The notes beneath the pieces were generated by a model. That model worked only from the letters and a program-made list of their open reading frames with translations, did no database searches and had not been told where the DNA came from. Made by a program: the position numbers and the translations under genes. 64,000 bases of DNA from Bradyrhizobium sp. OK095 (GTDB lineage: Bacteria; Pseudomonadota; Alphaproteobacteria; Rhizobiales; Xanthobacteraceae), in assembly GCF_900109945.1 (NCBI RefSeq), contig NZ_FOBX01000011.1, positions 124,001 to 188,000 of the forward strand. The letters run 5' to 3'. Positions 47,647 through 58,800 of the stretch are shown here, one piece after another. How positions within the stretch are numbered: the first letter of the stretch is position 1; each line of letters opens with the position of its first letter.

Positions 47647-48059
47647 CCGGACCCGTCGTGACGGGCGCTTTCAGACCACGCTCCAGCGCTTATGCCCTGA
47701 AGCCATTGATTAAAATTCTAACCTCTGGGTCATGTGGTCGCAACCCGAGCTGGGATCACGAGCCCGTTGGCCCAGTGGCATGGTCAACGAAGACTAAATG
47801 GACGCGACTTTGGGCCGTACTTGGGCCTTTCGGCCAAAGTGGTACTGAGATCGCTGATTTGGGCAAAAAAAGGGTTAACGCGGGGTTAGCGGGGGGCTTC
47901 GGGGGAGGTGCCTCGTGCCCCGGACGCGGCGCAGCGCGAAGCGTTGCGACGCAGAGCCGGGGCCCATGCTGACGGCGATCCCGGAGCCTGCTGGGTCCCG
48001 GCTCTGCGGAGCGTCACTGCGTGCCGCACCGCGTCCGGGACACGAGAAACCGGCCCGAA
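47647..48059. other. Intergenic region between the L,D-transpeptidase gene and accA
   Basis: The first part (47647-47910) should carry the L,D-transpeptidase promoter but shows no clear -35/-10 pair and no gene. The second part holds palindromic repeat copy B, listed separately. Short open frames here overlap the repeat and have no family features. Confidence 0.45.
47915..48046. repeat. 132-bp intergenic palindromic repeat, copy B
   Basis: It begins GTGCCCCGGACGCGGCG and ends CCGCGTCCGGGACACG, forming a long imperfect hairpin. Bases 47994-48043 are the reverse complement of 29857-29906 with a single mismatch. It lies just downstream of the accA stop and may help end its transcript. Confidence 0.8.
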
Positions 48060-49022
<963 letters not shown>

Positions 49023-49205
49023 CAACTCAATATAGGGGGACGGGGCGAGGACGCGAAGCGGGGTTGGCTTCTCGGAAAGAAGTGTAGCTTCTTCAAGGGC
49101 TTGACCTGTGCGCTCCCGGGAGCGCACCAAATCACGAATGAGGCCACGGCTCTTTCTGCGGAGATGTGGCCGAAGTCAAGGCGGTTTCGGCTACGGACGA
49201 GACCC

Positions 49206-50180
49206 TTACTTCTCCGCCAGCGGATGCAGGTCGCGCACCAGGCTCTTCAGTCGCTCCTCGACCACATGGGTGTAGATTTGCGTCGTCGAAATATCGGTGT
49301 GGCCGAGCAGGGTCTGCACGATGCGCAGATCGGCGCCGTTGTGAAGCAGATGGCTGGCGAAGGCGTGGCGCAACACGTGCGGGGAGACCAGCCGGGCCTG
49401 AAGCCCCGAGGCGACCGCGAGTTCCTTGAGGTCGCGGGCGAAATGCTGTCGCGTCAGGTGCCCACTCTCACCGAAGGAGGGAAACAGCCATTTCGAGGCG
49501 GCGAGGCTGTCTTTCTTCTTCTCAGTCTTTGCCGCTTCCGTCGCCGCGAGATAATCCGCCATCGCCTGCCGCGAGGCCTCGTTGAGCGGCACCAGTCGTT
49601 CCTTGTTGCCCTTGCCGCGCACCACGATCATGCGCGCGTCGCGCTTGGCGGCCGTGCGCGGCAGCGCCACCAGCTCGGAGACGCGCAAGCCTGTGGCGTA
49701 GAGCACCTCGAGCAGGCAATACAGCCGCAAGGCGCGCAGCCGCTTCGACGACGAGGCATCCTCCGCCTCGCTCAGCTCCTTGGCGCGACGGAGCATGCGG
49801 TCGACATCCGCGATCGACAGCACCTTTGGCAGGCCGCGGCCGCGCTTGGGGCCGGACAGGATTGCGGCGGGATCCTCGGTCCGGATCCGCTCGTTCAGCA
49901 GGAAGCGATAGAGATGCCGCATCGCCGACAGCCGCCGCGCGACGCTGGTGGATTTGAAGCCGCGGGTGTCGAGATCGGCGAGATAGTCGCGCAGCGTCTG
50001 CGTCTCCGCGTCCGCAAATGTATGGCCGATGCGGCCGAGAAATTCCGAGAAATCGGTGAGGTCGCGGCGGTAGGCATCGAGCGTGTTGGGGCCGGCGCCC
50101 TGTTCCGCCGCGAGCATGTCGAGGAACAGGCCGGTGAGTTTTGTGTCTGAGGGCTTGTTTGCGGAAGATCTGGCACGCAT
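49206..50180 (-). CDS. xerD: Site-specific tyrosine recombinase XerD
   Basis: A 324-residue recombinase that with XerC resolves chromosome dimers at dif. The SAM-like N-terminal domain covers residues 10-95. Catalytic residues are visible: R in YATGLRVSELVAL, H and R in SPHVLRHAFASHLL, and Y in TTQIYTHVVEERL. An insertion of about 20 Lys/Ala-rich residues follows EASRQAMADYLA. It is 17 bp downstream of a 48-residue membrane-protein gene on the same strand. Confidence 0.93.
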   Translation of the reverse strand: MRARSSANKPSDTKLTGLFLDMLAAEQGAGPNTLDAYRRDLTDFSEFLGRIGHTFADAETQTLRDYLADLDTRGFKSTSVARRLSAMRHLYRFLLNERIRTEDPAAILSGPKRGRGLPKVLSIADVDRMLRRAKELSEAEDASSSKRLRALRLYCLLEVLYATGLRVSELVALPRTAAKRDARMIVVRGKGNKERLVPLNEASRQAMADYLAATEAAKTEKKKDSLAASKWLFPSFGESGHLTRQHFARDLKELAVASGLQARLVSPHVLRHAFASHLLHNGADLRIVQTLLGHTDISTTQIYTHVVEERLKSLVRDLHPLAEK

Positions 50181-50197
50181 GCCCCGCAGCCTAGCTC

Positions 50198-50344
50198 CTA
50201 TTTCTTGAGAAACTTATCCGGCGGGATCGTCACCGTCATTTCCCGCGACTTCGGACTGACGAAGTTCGCCAGCGCGAAGACCACGCCATAGACGATGCCG
50301 GCGATCACGGCGACGGCCGTCAGGAAGCGGAACAGGCTGGGCAT
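50198..50344 (-). CDS. 48-residue single-pass membrane protein
   Basis: A short gene on the same strand as xerD, 17 bp upstream of it. It begins MPSLFRFLTAVAVIAGIVYG and ends PPDKFLKK. The first half is one transmembrane helix (about residues 6-27), with a basic C-terminal tail. GC-rich third positions match the neighbours, and GAGACCTCGCCCG precedes the ATG. I do not know a function; similar short proteins between aroK and xerD occur in related genomes as far as I recall. Confidence 0.7.
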   Translation of the reverse strand: MPSLFRFLTAVAVIAGIVYGVVFALANFVSPKSREMTVTIPPDKFLKK

Positions 50345-50516
50345 CGGGCGAGGTCTCGGAGAGGGTCTCGAGGCGTGGCAAATTAACCAATGAAATCATC
50401 CAACATGTTCGCCCTTTCGTGGCAAGAGTCCTCTGGCGAGGGCCCCGAGGGGGTCGTATAGGTGGCCAAGGGTGCCGCCTTTGGCGGCAGATTGAGCGAG
50501 ATCCAGAGCAAGATCC
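50345..50516. promoter_or_regulatory. Divergent region between the 48-residue gene and aroK
   Basis: A 172-bp gap between divergent genes with an AT-rich patch near 50375-50410 (AATTAACCAATGAAATCATC) that probably contains promoter elements. No perfect promoter was found. Confidence 0.35.
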
Positions 50517-51143
50517 ATGTCCGACGCCGCGTTGCCGATCCAAGCTTCGCCTGAGGCCGACATCCTGTCGGTGCTCGGGGCGCGCTCGATCGTGCTCGTC
50601 GGCATGATGGGGGTGGGCAAATCCACCATCGGCCGCCGCATGGCTATCAGGCTGAAGCTGCCCTTCGTCGATGCCGACACCGAGATCGAGGCGGCGGCCG
50701 GCATGACCATACCCGAGATTTTCGAGCGCCATGGCGAGGCGCATTTCCGCGACGGCGAGGCCCGCGTGATCGCCCGTCTCCTCGACGGCGGCCCAGTGGT
50801 GCTGGCGACCGGCGGCGGCGCCTTCATGCGCGAGGAGACGCGGGGCCGCATCGCGGCGAAGGCGATCTCGATCTGGCTCAAGGCCGACCACGACATCATC
50901 ATGCGCCGCGTGCGCCGGCGCGCCGACCGCCCGCTGCTCCAGACCGCCGACCCCGAGGGAACCGTCACGCGCCTGCTCACCGAGCGCGAGCCGGTCTATG
51001 GCAAGGCCGACCTCACCATCGCCTCGCGCGATGTGCCGCACGACAGAATCGTCGATGAGACCATCGAGACGTTGCGCGCGCATCTTTGCGGCGAACAGGC
51101 CGCGCCCCAAACACCTGCCGACGTCGCGAGTGCCGTACGATGA
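50517..51143 (+). CDS. aroK: Shikimate kinase
   Basis: A 208-residue kinase of aromatic amino-acid synthesis. Walker A is GMMGVGKSTIGR near residue 31, the shikimate-binding DADTEIE is near 54, and TGGGAFM and RRRADRPLL follow. The N-terminal 22 residues are an extension. Its TGA stop overlaps the aroB ATG as ATGA, so the two are coupled, a common arrangement. Confidence 0.95.
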   Translation: MSDAALPIQASPEADILSVLGARSIVLVGMMGVGKSTIGRRMAIRLKLPFVDADTEIEAAAGMTIPEIFERHGEAHFRDGEARVIARLLDGGPVVLATGGGAFMREETRGRIAAKAISIWLKADHDIIMRRVRRRADRPLLQTADPEGTVTRLLTEREPVYGKADLTIASRDVPHDRIVDETIETLRAHLCGEQAAPQTPADVASAVR

Positions 51144-52288
51144 CTGCGCCCTTGAAACATTCCGACCCTGTCAACGTCGACGTCGCGCTTGGCGACCGCG
51201 CCTATGACATCGTCATCGGCCGCGGCGAACTCGCTTCGCTCGGCGAACGGGTCGCAGCGTTGCGCCCCGGTGTGCGCACCGCAATCGTCACCGACCGCAC
51301 CGTTGCGAAATACTGGCTCGAGCCGGCCGAAGCATCGCTCGCGGCGAGCGGCATTCCGACCTCACGCGTCGTCGTCGAGGAAGGCGAGATCTCAAAAACC
51401 TATGCAGGCCTGGAAAAGGTCAGCGAGGCCCTGATCGCCGCCAAGATCGAGCGCAACGATCTCGTCATCGCGCTCGGCGGCGGCGTGGTCGGCGATCTCG
51501 CCGGCTTTGCGGCGGCGATCCTGCGCCGCGGCGTCGATTTCGTGCAGGTGCCGACCTCGCTTTTGGCGCAGGTCGATTCCTCCGTCGGCGGCAAGACCGG
51601 CATCAACTCGCCGCAGGGCAAGAATCTGCTCGGCGCCTTCCACCAGCCGGTGCTTGTCATCGCCGACACCGCCGTGCTCGACACACTGTCGCCGCGACAA
51701 TTCCGTGCCGGCTATGCGGAGGTCGCCAAATACGGCGTGCTCGGCGACGAGGCCTTCTTCACCTGGCTGGAAAAGAACCATTCCGACATTTTTAAAGGCG
51801 GCTCGGGCCGCGAGCATGCGATCGCGACCTCCTGCCGCGCCAAGGCCGGAGTCGTCTCGCGCGATGAGCGCGAGACCGGCGAGCGCGCGCTGCTCAATCT
51901 CGGTCACACTTTCGGTCACGCGCTGGAAGCGGCGACCGGTTTCTCCGACCGCCTGTTCCATGGCGAGGGTGTGTCGATCGGCATGACGTTGGCAGCGCAG
52001 TTTTCCGCAAAACTCGGCATGATCGGCGACGCCGACGCGGCGCGCATCGAGCGGCATCTGGTTGAAGCCGGCCTGCCGACCCGCTTGCAGGACATCGCTG
52101 GCTTTGCGCAGGAAGGGCTTGCCGATGCCGACGCGCTGATGGCGCTGATGGCGCAGGACAAGAAAGTCAAGCGCGGCAAACTCACCTTCATCCTGCTGGA
52201 GGCCGTGGGGCGCGCCGTGATCGCGAAGGACGTCGAGCCGACCCCGGTGCGCGATTTCCTGAAAGAGAAGCTGGCGCAGAAGGCGTGA
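51140..52288 (+). CDS. aroB: 3-dehydroquinate synthase
   Basis: A 382-residue NAD-dependent enzyme converting DAHP to 3-dehydroquinate. ALGGGVVGDLAGFAAA, QVPTSLLAQVDSSVGGKTGI and the metal ligands in LGHTFGHALEA are visible. ATG 51140 overlaps the aroK stop. Length is usual. A CNNM/CBS gene follows 44 bp downstream and may be co-transcribed. Confidence 0.96.
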   Translation: MTAPLKHSDPVNVDVALGDRAYDIVIGRGELASLGERVAALRPGVRTAIVTDRTVAKYWLEPAEASLAASGIPTSRVVVEEGEISKTYAGLEKVSEALIAAKIERNDLVIALGGGVVGDLAGFAAAILRRGVDFVQVPTSLLAQVDSSVGGKTGINSPQGKNLLGAFHQPVLVIADTAVLDTLSPRQFRAGYAEVAKYGVLGDEAFFTWLEKNHSDIFKGGSGREHAIATSCRAKAGVVSRDERETGERALLNLGHTFGHALEAATGFSDRLFHGEGVSIGMTLAAQFSAKLGMIGDADAARIERHLVEAGLPTRLQDIAGFAQEGLADADALMALMAQDKKVKRGKLTFILLEAVGRAVIAKDVEPTPVRDFLKEKLAQKA

Positions 52289-52332
52289 TGCGCGGCTGAA
52301 TTTCTGTCGAGTGATTCTCTGTCGAGTGATTC

Positions 52333-53637
52333 ATGGACTGGCTTGGTTTCACCATCGTCATTCTCTGCCTGCTCGTCTCCGGCTTTTTCGCCGCGAGCGA
52401 GACCGCGCTGACGGGCGCCTCGCGCGCCAGCATGCTGCGGCTCTCCAAGCAGGGTAATCGCGACGCCGACGTCGTTTCCCAACTGCTCGATATGCGCGAG
52501 CGCCTGATCGGCGCGCTGCTGCTCGGCAACAACATCGCCAATATCAGTGCCTCCGCGCTTGCCACCAGCATCTTCACGGCCTGGTTCGGCGATGTCGGCG
52601 TGCTCTACGCCACAGGCCTGATGACCGCGCTGGTTGTGATCTTTGCGGAAGTGCTGCCCAAGACCATCGCGATCAACGCGCCCGACCGCATGGCGCTGGC
52701 GGTCGCGCGCCCGATGCGGATGACGATGTACGTGCTGGGGCCGCTGCTCAGAATCGTAGAGGTCATCGTCCGCCTGTTGATGCGGCTGCTTGGTTTGGCC
52801 GGCGAGCATCAGGCGATCCTGTCGCCGACCGAACGCCTGCGCGGCGCGGTCGATTTGCTGCATCACGAGGGCAAGGTCGAGAAGCAGGACCGCGACATGC
52901 TCGGCGGCCTGCTGGATTTGCGCGAGCTCCAGGTCTCCGACGTGATGATCCATCGCACCGAGATGATGATGATCAACGCGGACCTGCCGCCGGAAGAGCT
53001 GGTGCGCGAGGTGCTGGCGACCGAATACACCCGCATCCCGCTCTGGCGCGAGAAGCCGGAGAACATCATCGGCGTGCTGCACGCCAAGGATCTCCTGCGC
53101 GCGATCCGGGCGTCGGACGGCGATATCTCGCGCATCGACGTCTCCACCATCGCGCTGCCTCCCTGGTTCGTGCCGGAGATGCGGCCGGTATCCGAGCAGT
53201 TGAAGGCATTCCGCCGCCGAAAAACCCATTTCGCGCTCGTTGTCGACGAGTACGGCGAAGTTGAAGGTCTCGTGACGCTGGAAGACATTCTGGAGGAGAT
53301 CGTTGGCGACATCTCCGACGAGCATGACGTCGTGGTCGCCGGCGTGCGCGCCCAGCCGGACGGCTCGGTCGTGGTCGACGGCTCGGTGCCGATCCGCGAT
53401 CTCAACCGCGCCATGGACTGGCATCTGCCCGATGAGGAGGCAACGACGGTCGCCGGCCTCGTCATTCACGAGGCGCGCTCGATCCCCGACCGCGGCCAGA
53501 GTTTTACCTTCCACGGCTTCCGCTTCCGTGTCCTCCGCCGTGAACGCAACCGCATCACTGCGCTCCGTATTTCACCGGTGTCGCGCGATGCGGAGATCGA
53601 GGAAGCCAAGCCACGGCGGGCCGGGACGTCGTTTTGA
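52333..53637 (+). CDS. Hemolysin/CorC-family membrane protein with CNNM and CBS domains
   Basis: A 434-residue protein: a DUF21/CNNM membrane domain (about residues 1-195, three to four helices, with GNNIANISASALATS), two CBS domains (about 205-335, VSDVMIHRTEMMM and LVVDEYGEVEGLVTLEDILE) and a CorC_HlyC domain at the end. Such proteins are linked to magnesium or other divalent cation handling. The hemolysin name is historical. It closes the aroK-aroB group. Confidence 0.9.
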   Translation: MDWLGFTIVILCLLVSGFFAASETALTGASRASMLRLSKQGNRDADVVSQLLDMRERLIGALLLGNNIANISASALATSIFTAWFGDVGVLYATGLMTALVVIFAEVLPKTIAINAPDRMALAVARPMRMTMYVLGPLLRIVEVIVRLLMRLLGLAGEHQAILSPTERLRGAVDLLHHEGKVEKQDRDMLGGLLDLRELQVSDVMIHRTEMMMINADLPPEELVREVLATEYTRIPLWREKPENIIGVLHAKDLLRAIRASDGDISRIDVSTIALPPWFVPEMRPVSEQLKAFRRRKTHFALVVDEYGEVEGLVTLEDILEEIVGDISDEHDVVVAGVRAQPDGSVVVDGSVPIRDLNRAMDWHLPDEEATTVAGLVIHEARSIPDRGQSFTFHGFRFRVLRRERNRITALRISPVSRDAEIEEAKPRRAGTSF

Positions 53638-53654
53638 ACCACGCGGACGGAGTC

Positions 53655-53766
53655 ATCGTCCGCGAAGGCGGACGATCCAATACGCCGCGGCCGATCGATC
53701 GAATCTCGATGCTGGTGTTTACCGGATGCCCCGCCCCCGTGCGCAATTGCGCGCTAGGCGGGGCAT
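53655..53766. repeat. Two stacked hairpins after the CNNM/CBS gene
   Basis: ATCGTCCGC/GCGGACGAT (53655-53676, 4-base loop) and ATGCCCCGCC/GGCGGGGCAT (53726-53766) are perfect stems between convergent genes. The second is a commonly seen intergenic motif in Bradyrhizobium. They may act as terminators in both directions. Confidence 0.65.
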
Positions 53767-53785
53767 GACGGCAGAATTGGCGAGT

Positions 53786-54070
53786 TTAGGTCCCGCCTTC
53801 CCCCGGCGCCTGCGCGTGGATCGCCAGCGCATGCACGCTGCCGGAAAGTTCCGCGGCCAGCGCTGCATTTATCATGCGGTGGCGGTCGACCCGGCTCTTC
53901 CCTTTGAAGGCGGCAGACACGATATAAACCCGAAAGTGCGTCTCGCCGCTCGGCCGATGGCCGGCGTGGCCCTCATGCAAATGTGACTCGTCGACGACCT
54001 GGAGGCTTTCCGGCGTGAAAGCTTCCTGCAACTTGTTGCTGATAGTGTCTTTCATAACCATGAGTGCCAT
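53786..54070 (-). CDS. BolA family protein
   Basis: A 94-residue BolA-type protein. The family usually works with a monothiol glutaredoxin in iron-sulfur and redox regulation. The core LQVVDESHLHEGHAGHRPSG, HFRVYIVSAAFKGKSRVDRH and VHALAIHA are visible. ATG 54070 is used with GGAGACG upstream; ATGs at 54061 and 54055 are alternatives. It is divergent from the J-domain gene with 148 bp between starts. Confidence 0.93.
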   Translation of the reverse strand: MALMVMKDTISNKLQEAFTPESLQVVDESHLHEGHAGHRPSGETHFRVYIVSAAFKGKSRVDRHRMINAALAAELSGSVHALAIHAQAPGEGGT

Positions 54071-54218
54071 TAAGGGACGTCTCCGCACCCCGTCAATGCC
54101 ATAGGCCGCCTCTGGCGGCCGTTCGTAAGAACGCCGAAATGAAGTTTCGGCTATGGGCTAGCGCCTAATTGCAATGTCAAGACTTGAAGGTTTTTGCATT
54201 GCGTAGTCAAAGTTGGTC

Positions 54219-54857
54219 ATGCCGATCGATTCATCAAAGTTCTTCGACTCCATCCGGGTCAAGCCGAAAGGCAAGCAGCCGGAAGCGAAGCCGCGCGACA
54301 CCGTGGCCAACTGCGAATGGACCGGGTGTCAGAACAAGGGCGCCCATCGTGCGCCCAAGGGTCGCGACAATCAGCGTGAGTACTGGCACTTCTGCCTGAA
54401 TCACGTGCGCGAGTACAACCAGAACTACAATTTCTTCTCCGGCATGAATGCCGACGCCGTCGCGCGCTATCAGAAGGACGCGCTGACCGGCCACCGTCCG
54501 ACCTGGAAGATGGGCGCCAATGGCGGCGTCAAGAAGGGCGCGGAATCCGAGATCGATGGCGCCTTCGATCCGTTCAGCATGTTCCAGGAGCTCAACGGCC
54601 GCACCGGCTGGCGGAAGGGCCCAGAGGCCACCCAGCCCAAGGCCGAAACGCGCAAGGTCATGAACGCCGAGCGCAAGGCGCTCCAGGTCATGGGTCTCGG
54701 CCCTGATTCCACGCTCGCCGACGTCAAGAGCAAGTACAAGGCGCTGGTCAAGCAGCACCACCCCGACGCCAATGGCGGCGACCGCTCGACCGAGGACCGC
54801 CTGATCGAGATCATCAAGGCGTATAATTATCTGAAGACGGTGGTGCGGGAGGCCTGA
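54219..54857 (+). CDS. J-domain (DnaJ-like) protein
   Basis: A 212-residue protein with a C-terminal J domain (about residues 155-210) carrying the HPD signature in VKQHHPDANGGD. The N-terminal part has a CEWTGCQNKGAHRAPKGRDN segment and a HFCLNH pair that might bind a metal. It probably works with DnaK as an accessory co-chaperone. The divergent bolA neighbour is typical of this family in alphaproteobacteria. A TTG two codons upstream is a weaker start. Confidence 0.92.
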   Translation: MPIDSSKFFDSIRVKPKGKQPEAKPRDTVANCEWTGCQNKGAHRAPKGRDNQREYWHFCLNHVREYNQNYNFFSGMNADAVARYQKDALTGHRPTWKMGANGGVKKGAESEIDGAFDPFSMFQELNGRTGWRKGPEATQPKAETRKVMNAERKALQVMGLGPDSTLADVKSKYKALVKQHHPDANGGDRSTEDRLIEIIKAYNYLKTVVREA

Positions 54858-54906
54858 GGTCTCCAGCCAAACTTGCGGTGTCGTCCCGGCGCGCTCTGAC
54901 AGCGGG

Positions 54907-55833
54907 CTACGAATTCCTTCTCGTCGCATTGGTGGCAATCGCTGCCGCCGCGGTCCGGTTCTCGACGCCGAGCTTGGCGTAGATCTGCTCCAGATGCTTG
55001 TCGACCGTGCGCGGGCTTAATCCCAGAATCTGCGCGATGTCGCGGTTGGTCTTGCCTTTGCTGAGCCAGGCCAGCACTTCGCCTTCCCTCGTGGTGAGGC
55101 CGAGCTCGCTGGTGAATTCGGGCGGCAACGAGGTGCCGGACTCCCTGGATAACCGCAGCAGGAACTCGTTCGGCGCGGTTTCGCCCATGTAATAGAAGCG
55201 GAGTTGCGGATTGTCGGGCAGCGTCGCCGCCTGAGACTTCGCGCTGCCCTTGCCTTTCGCCTGTTCCAGCCATTGCAGTAGCGAGGGCGGCAGCACGAAG
55301 TCGTCGGCCTGCGCGCCGTGATGATCGGCCAGCAGTTTTTGCGCCTGCGGCGTCGCCCAGAGGATGTTGCCCTGGCGGTTGACCGCGAACAGGAAGCGGC
55401 CGGAGACGTCGAGCGCGGCGCGGGCGCTCTGGGTCAGGCGGGCGTTGCCGAGATGGACGCGGATGCGCGCCAGCATCTCCTCGATCACGATCGGCTTGGT
55501 CACATAGTCGACGCCGCCGGCTTCCAGCCCGCGCACGATGTGCTCGGTCTCCGCGAGGCCGGTCATGAAGATCACGGGCACATTGGCAAGGCCCGCATCG
55601 CGCTTGAGCCGGCGGCAGGTCTCGAACCCGTCAATGCCGGGCATCACGGCATCCAGCAGCACGATGTCGGGCGTGATCTGATCGACGATGCGCATCGCGG
55701 CGGCGCCGTCGAGCGCCACCATCACCGTCATCCCCGCGCCGTCGAGCGCGTCGGTCAGCAGCCGCAGCGTCTCCGGGGAATCGTCGACCACGAGCGCGAT
55801 GTCGCGCTTTTTCGACTCAGTGTTCATACGCAT
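54907..55833 (-). CDS. Response regulator, REC - PAS-like - LuxR HTH
   Basis: A 308-residue regulator. The receiver domain (about residues 10-130) has acidic DD near 17-18, phosphoacceptor D61 in IVLLDAVMPG and lysine in DYVTKPI. A middle part resembling a PAS domain (GRFLFAVNRQGNILWATPQA) precedes a LuxR-type helix-turn-helix (LTTREGEVLAWLSKGKTNRD, SPRTVDKHLEQIYAKL). It overlaps the 3' end of the hybrid kinase by 17 bases (11 if the second ATG is used), so they are almost certainly partners. Likely target: the divergent urt operon. Confidence 0.9.
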   Translation of the reverse strand: MRMNTESKKRDIALVVDDSPETLRLLTDALDGAGMTVMVALDGAAAMRIVDQITPDIVLLDAVMPGIDGFETCRRLKRDAGLANVPVIFMTGLAETEHIVRGLEAGGVDYVTKPIVIEEMLARIRVHLGNARLTQSARAALDVSGRFLFAVNRQGNILWATPQAQKLLADHHGAQADDFVLPPSLLQWLEQAKGKGSAKSQAATLPDNPQLRFYYMGETAPNEFLLRLSRESGTSLPPEFTSELGLTTREGEVLAWLSKGKTNRDIAQILGLSPRTVDKHLEQIYAKLGVENRTAAAAIATNATRRNS

Positions 55834-58800
55834 GCAATGTTTTCAATGTGGCCATGTACTGGTCGAGATCAAAGCGGTCGACCAGCGACCGCATCTGCGC
55901 GACGAAGTCGGCATGTTCCGGATGCTCGCTGCCGATCTCGTCCAGCTTCAATTGAATGCCCTTGACGTAGCCGATCTGGCCGAGCCCGATCAGCGCCTCG
56001 ATGTGTCGCACCGGCGGTCGCGAGCCGCTCTCCGGCCGCCAAAACGGTACCGCGATCTCGTCCGAACCGTATTGCCATTCGATCTTGAGAAGCTGACGGA
56101 CCGCTTCGAGGAGCCGCGGGATGTCGATCGGCTTCATCAGATAGCCGTCGTGGAAGGGCTGCGCCAGCGGCGTGCCGTGGGCTTCGAGCGCGCTCGCCGA
56201 CACCATCAGGATGCGCGCCTGATGGTGGCCGTTCGCACGCAGCGTCTCCGCGACAGTCCAACCGTCCATGCCCGGCATCGAGATATCGAGCAGGAACAGA
56301 TCGGGCCGGCAGTGTTGCGCCAGCGCCAGGCAGCCGGGCCCGTCGGGGGCACTGAGCAGAATGAAGCCGAGCGGTGTCAGCACCTCGCGCAGGAGATCGC
56401 GATGAACGGGATCGTCGTCGGTGATCAGGATGGTCTTGCGCGCGCCGTGATAGCCGGAGACCGGTGCCTCCACCGGCGCAATGCGCTGCGGATTGGTAAC
56501 CTCCGACAGCAGCATCTTGACCTTGAAGGTGCTGCCGCGGCCAACCGTGCTCAAGACCTTGATGTCGCCGCCCATCACGCCGGCGAGCAGCCGGCTGATG
56601 GTCAGCCCCAACCCTGTTCCAGTCTGCGGCTGCGAGACACCGAGCGCGCCGCGCTCAAACGGCGCAAAGATGCGTTCGAGGTCGTCGCCCTGGATGCCTG
56701 GCCCGGTGTCGATGACCTCGAACTCGGCAACAGGGCTCCGATAGTGCACCACGAACTGCACGCTGCCGGTCTGGGTGAACTTGATCGCGTTCGAGAGCAA
56801 ATTGATCAGTACCTGGCGCAGCCGCTTCTCGTCGGCATAGACCACGACAGGCAAATGCGCCGGCCGCCTGAACACGAAGTCGACGCCTTTGGCTGCGGCC
56901 TGAAGACGGAACATGCCGACGAGCTGGTCGAGGAATTCGCTCAGCCGCACCTCGTCGCGCGAGAGATATAGCCGCCCCGCCTCGATCTTGGAGATGTCCA
57001 GAATGCCATCGATCAGGCCGGAGAGGTGATCGGCGCTGCGGCGGACGACGCGGACCTGGTCGCGTGGCTTGGTGGCGAGCGTAGCGTCCTGCTCGAGCAG
57101 CTGGGCATAGCCGCTGATCGCGTTCAGCGGCGAGCGCAGCTCGTGGCTCAGGCCCACGACGTAGCGGCTCTTGGCGAGATTGGCGGATTCTGCGACCTCC
57201 TTGGCACGCTGGAGTTCGGCATCGGTGCGCTTGTGCGCGTCGATCTCCTGGATCAGCAGCGTTGTTTGCCGTTTTGTCTCGGCCTCCGCCGCGCGGCGGC
57301 TCTGCTGTGCCAGCACGAACAGCCAGGCGACCACGCCGATGATGATGCTGAGCGAAAAGAACACCTTCCAGAGCACGTTGGAGACGAGCGTATTCTCACC
57401 ATGCACGCTCACCGAGGTCTGGAGATAGATCAGTCCGAGCACCAGCGCGACGAGGCCAGCGGAGACGACGAACACGCCAATGTAATGCCCGAACTGCGAG
57501 TTGATCCGCTGATAGATCGGTTGCGGCAAAATCTTGCTGAGCGCGTCGGCGAATTGCACCTGCGCGCGCGCATGCGGCTTGCAGAGATCATGGCAGCGCG
57601 CGTCTAGCGAGCAGCACAAGGAACAGATCGGGCCGGCATAGGCGGGACAGGACGTCATGTCCTCCGGTTCAAAACTGTGCTCGCAAATACAGCACTGGAT
57701 CGACTCGATATTCGCCCAGCTCCGCTTCGGCTTGCGCGCGATGTAGTATTTTCCGTTGGTGAGCCAGGCGATAACAGGCGCAGTGACGAAGGCCACCGTC
57801 AGCGCGACGAAGGCGGCGAGCGCCTTCATGGTCGGGCCGAACAGCCCGTAGAACGCCGCGATCGAAACGATGATCGCGAGCGTCATCGCGCCGACGCCGA
57901 CCGGGTTGATGTCGTAGAGATGGGCGCGCTTGAACTCCATCTGCGGCGGACGGAGCCCGAGCGGCTTGTTGATGACGAGGTCGGACACCAGCGCGCCGAC
58001 CCAGGCAATCGCGACGTTGGAGTAAAGCGCGAGCGTCTGCTCCAGCGCCTTGTAGACGCCGATTTCCATCAGGAGCAGCGCCACCATCACGTTGAACACC
58101 AGCCACACCACGCGTCCGGGGTGGCTGTGGGTCAGGCGAGAGAAGAAGTTCGACCATGCGATCGAGCCGGCATAGGCATTGGTGACGTTGATCTTGAGCT
58201 GCGACAGCACGACGAAGAAGCCGGTCAATGCCAGCGCGAGGTCCGGCTCCGACAGCACGTATCGAAAGGCCACGAGATACATATGCGCGGGCTCGGCCGC
58301 CTCTTCGGGCGGCACACCGTGGCTGAGCGCAAAGAAGGCGAGGAACGAGCCGGCCAGCAGCTTCAGCGCGCCGAGCACGATCCAGCCGGGTCCCGCGCTC
58401 ATCAGCGCGATCCACCACGACGTCCTGGAGGTGCGGCGGTCGCGCGGCAGAAATCGCAGGAAGTCGACCTGCTCGCCGATCTGCGCCACCAGCGAGAACA
58501 CGACCGAGGATGCGACGCCGAACAGCAACAGGTCGAAATGGCCGCCGAGGTCGCCGTGCTCGCCGGCATATTGGCGCCACTCCGTGAACGAGTGGGGACT
58601 GGCCCATGCGATCGCGGCAAAAGGCAGGATATGCAGGACGATCCAGAGCGGCTGCGTCCAGAGCTGGAAGCGGCTGATCAGCGTGATGCCGTAGGTCACC
58701 AGCGGGATGATCGCGACCGCGCTGATGAGGTAGCCGATCGGGCGCGGGATGCCCAAGCACATCTCCAGCGCGGTCGCCAGAATCACCGCCTCGATCGCAA

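Noticed and set aside
49206..50180. XerD as a mobile-element integrase
   Set aside because: Its neighbours accA and aroK-aroB are housekeeping genes, length matches XerC/D and no attachment-site repeats were seen.
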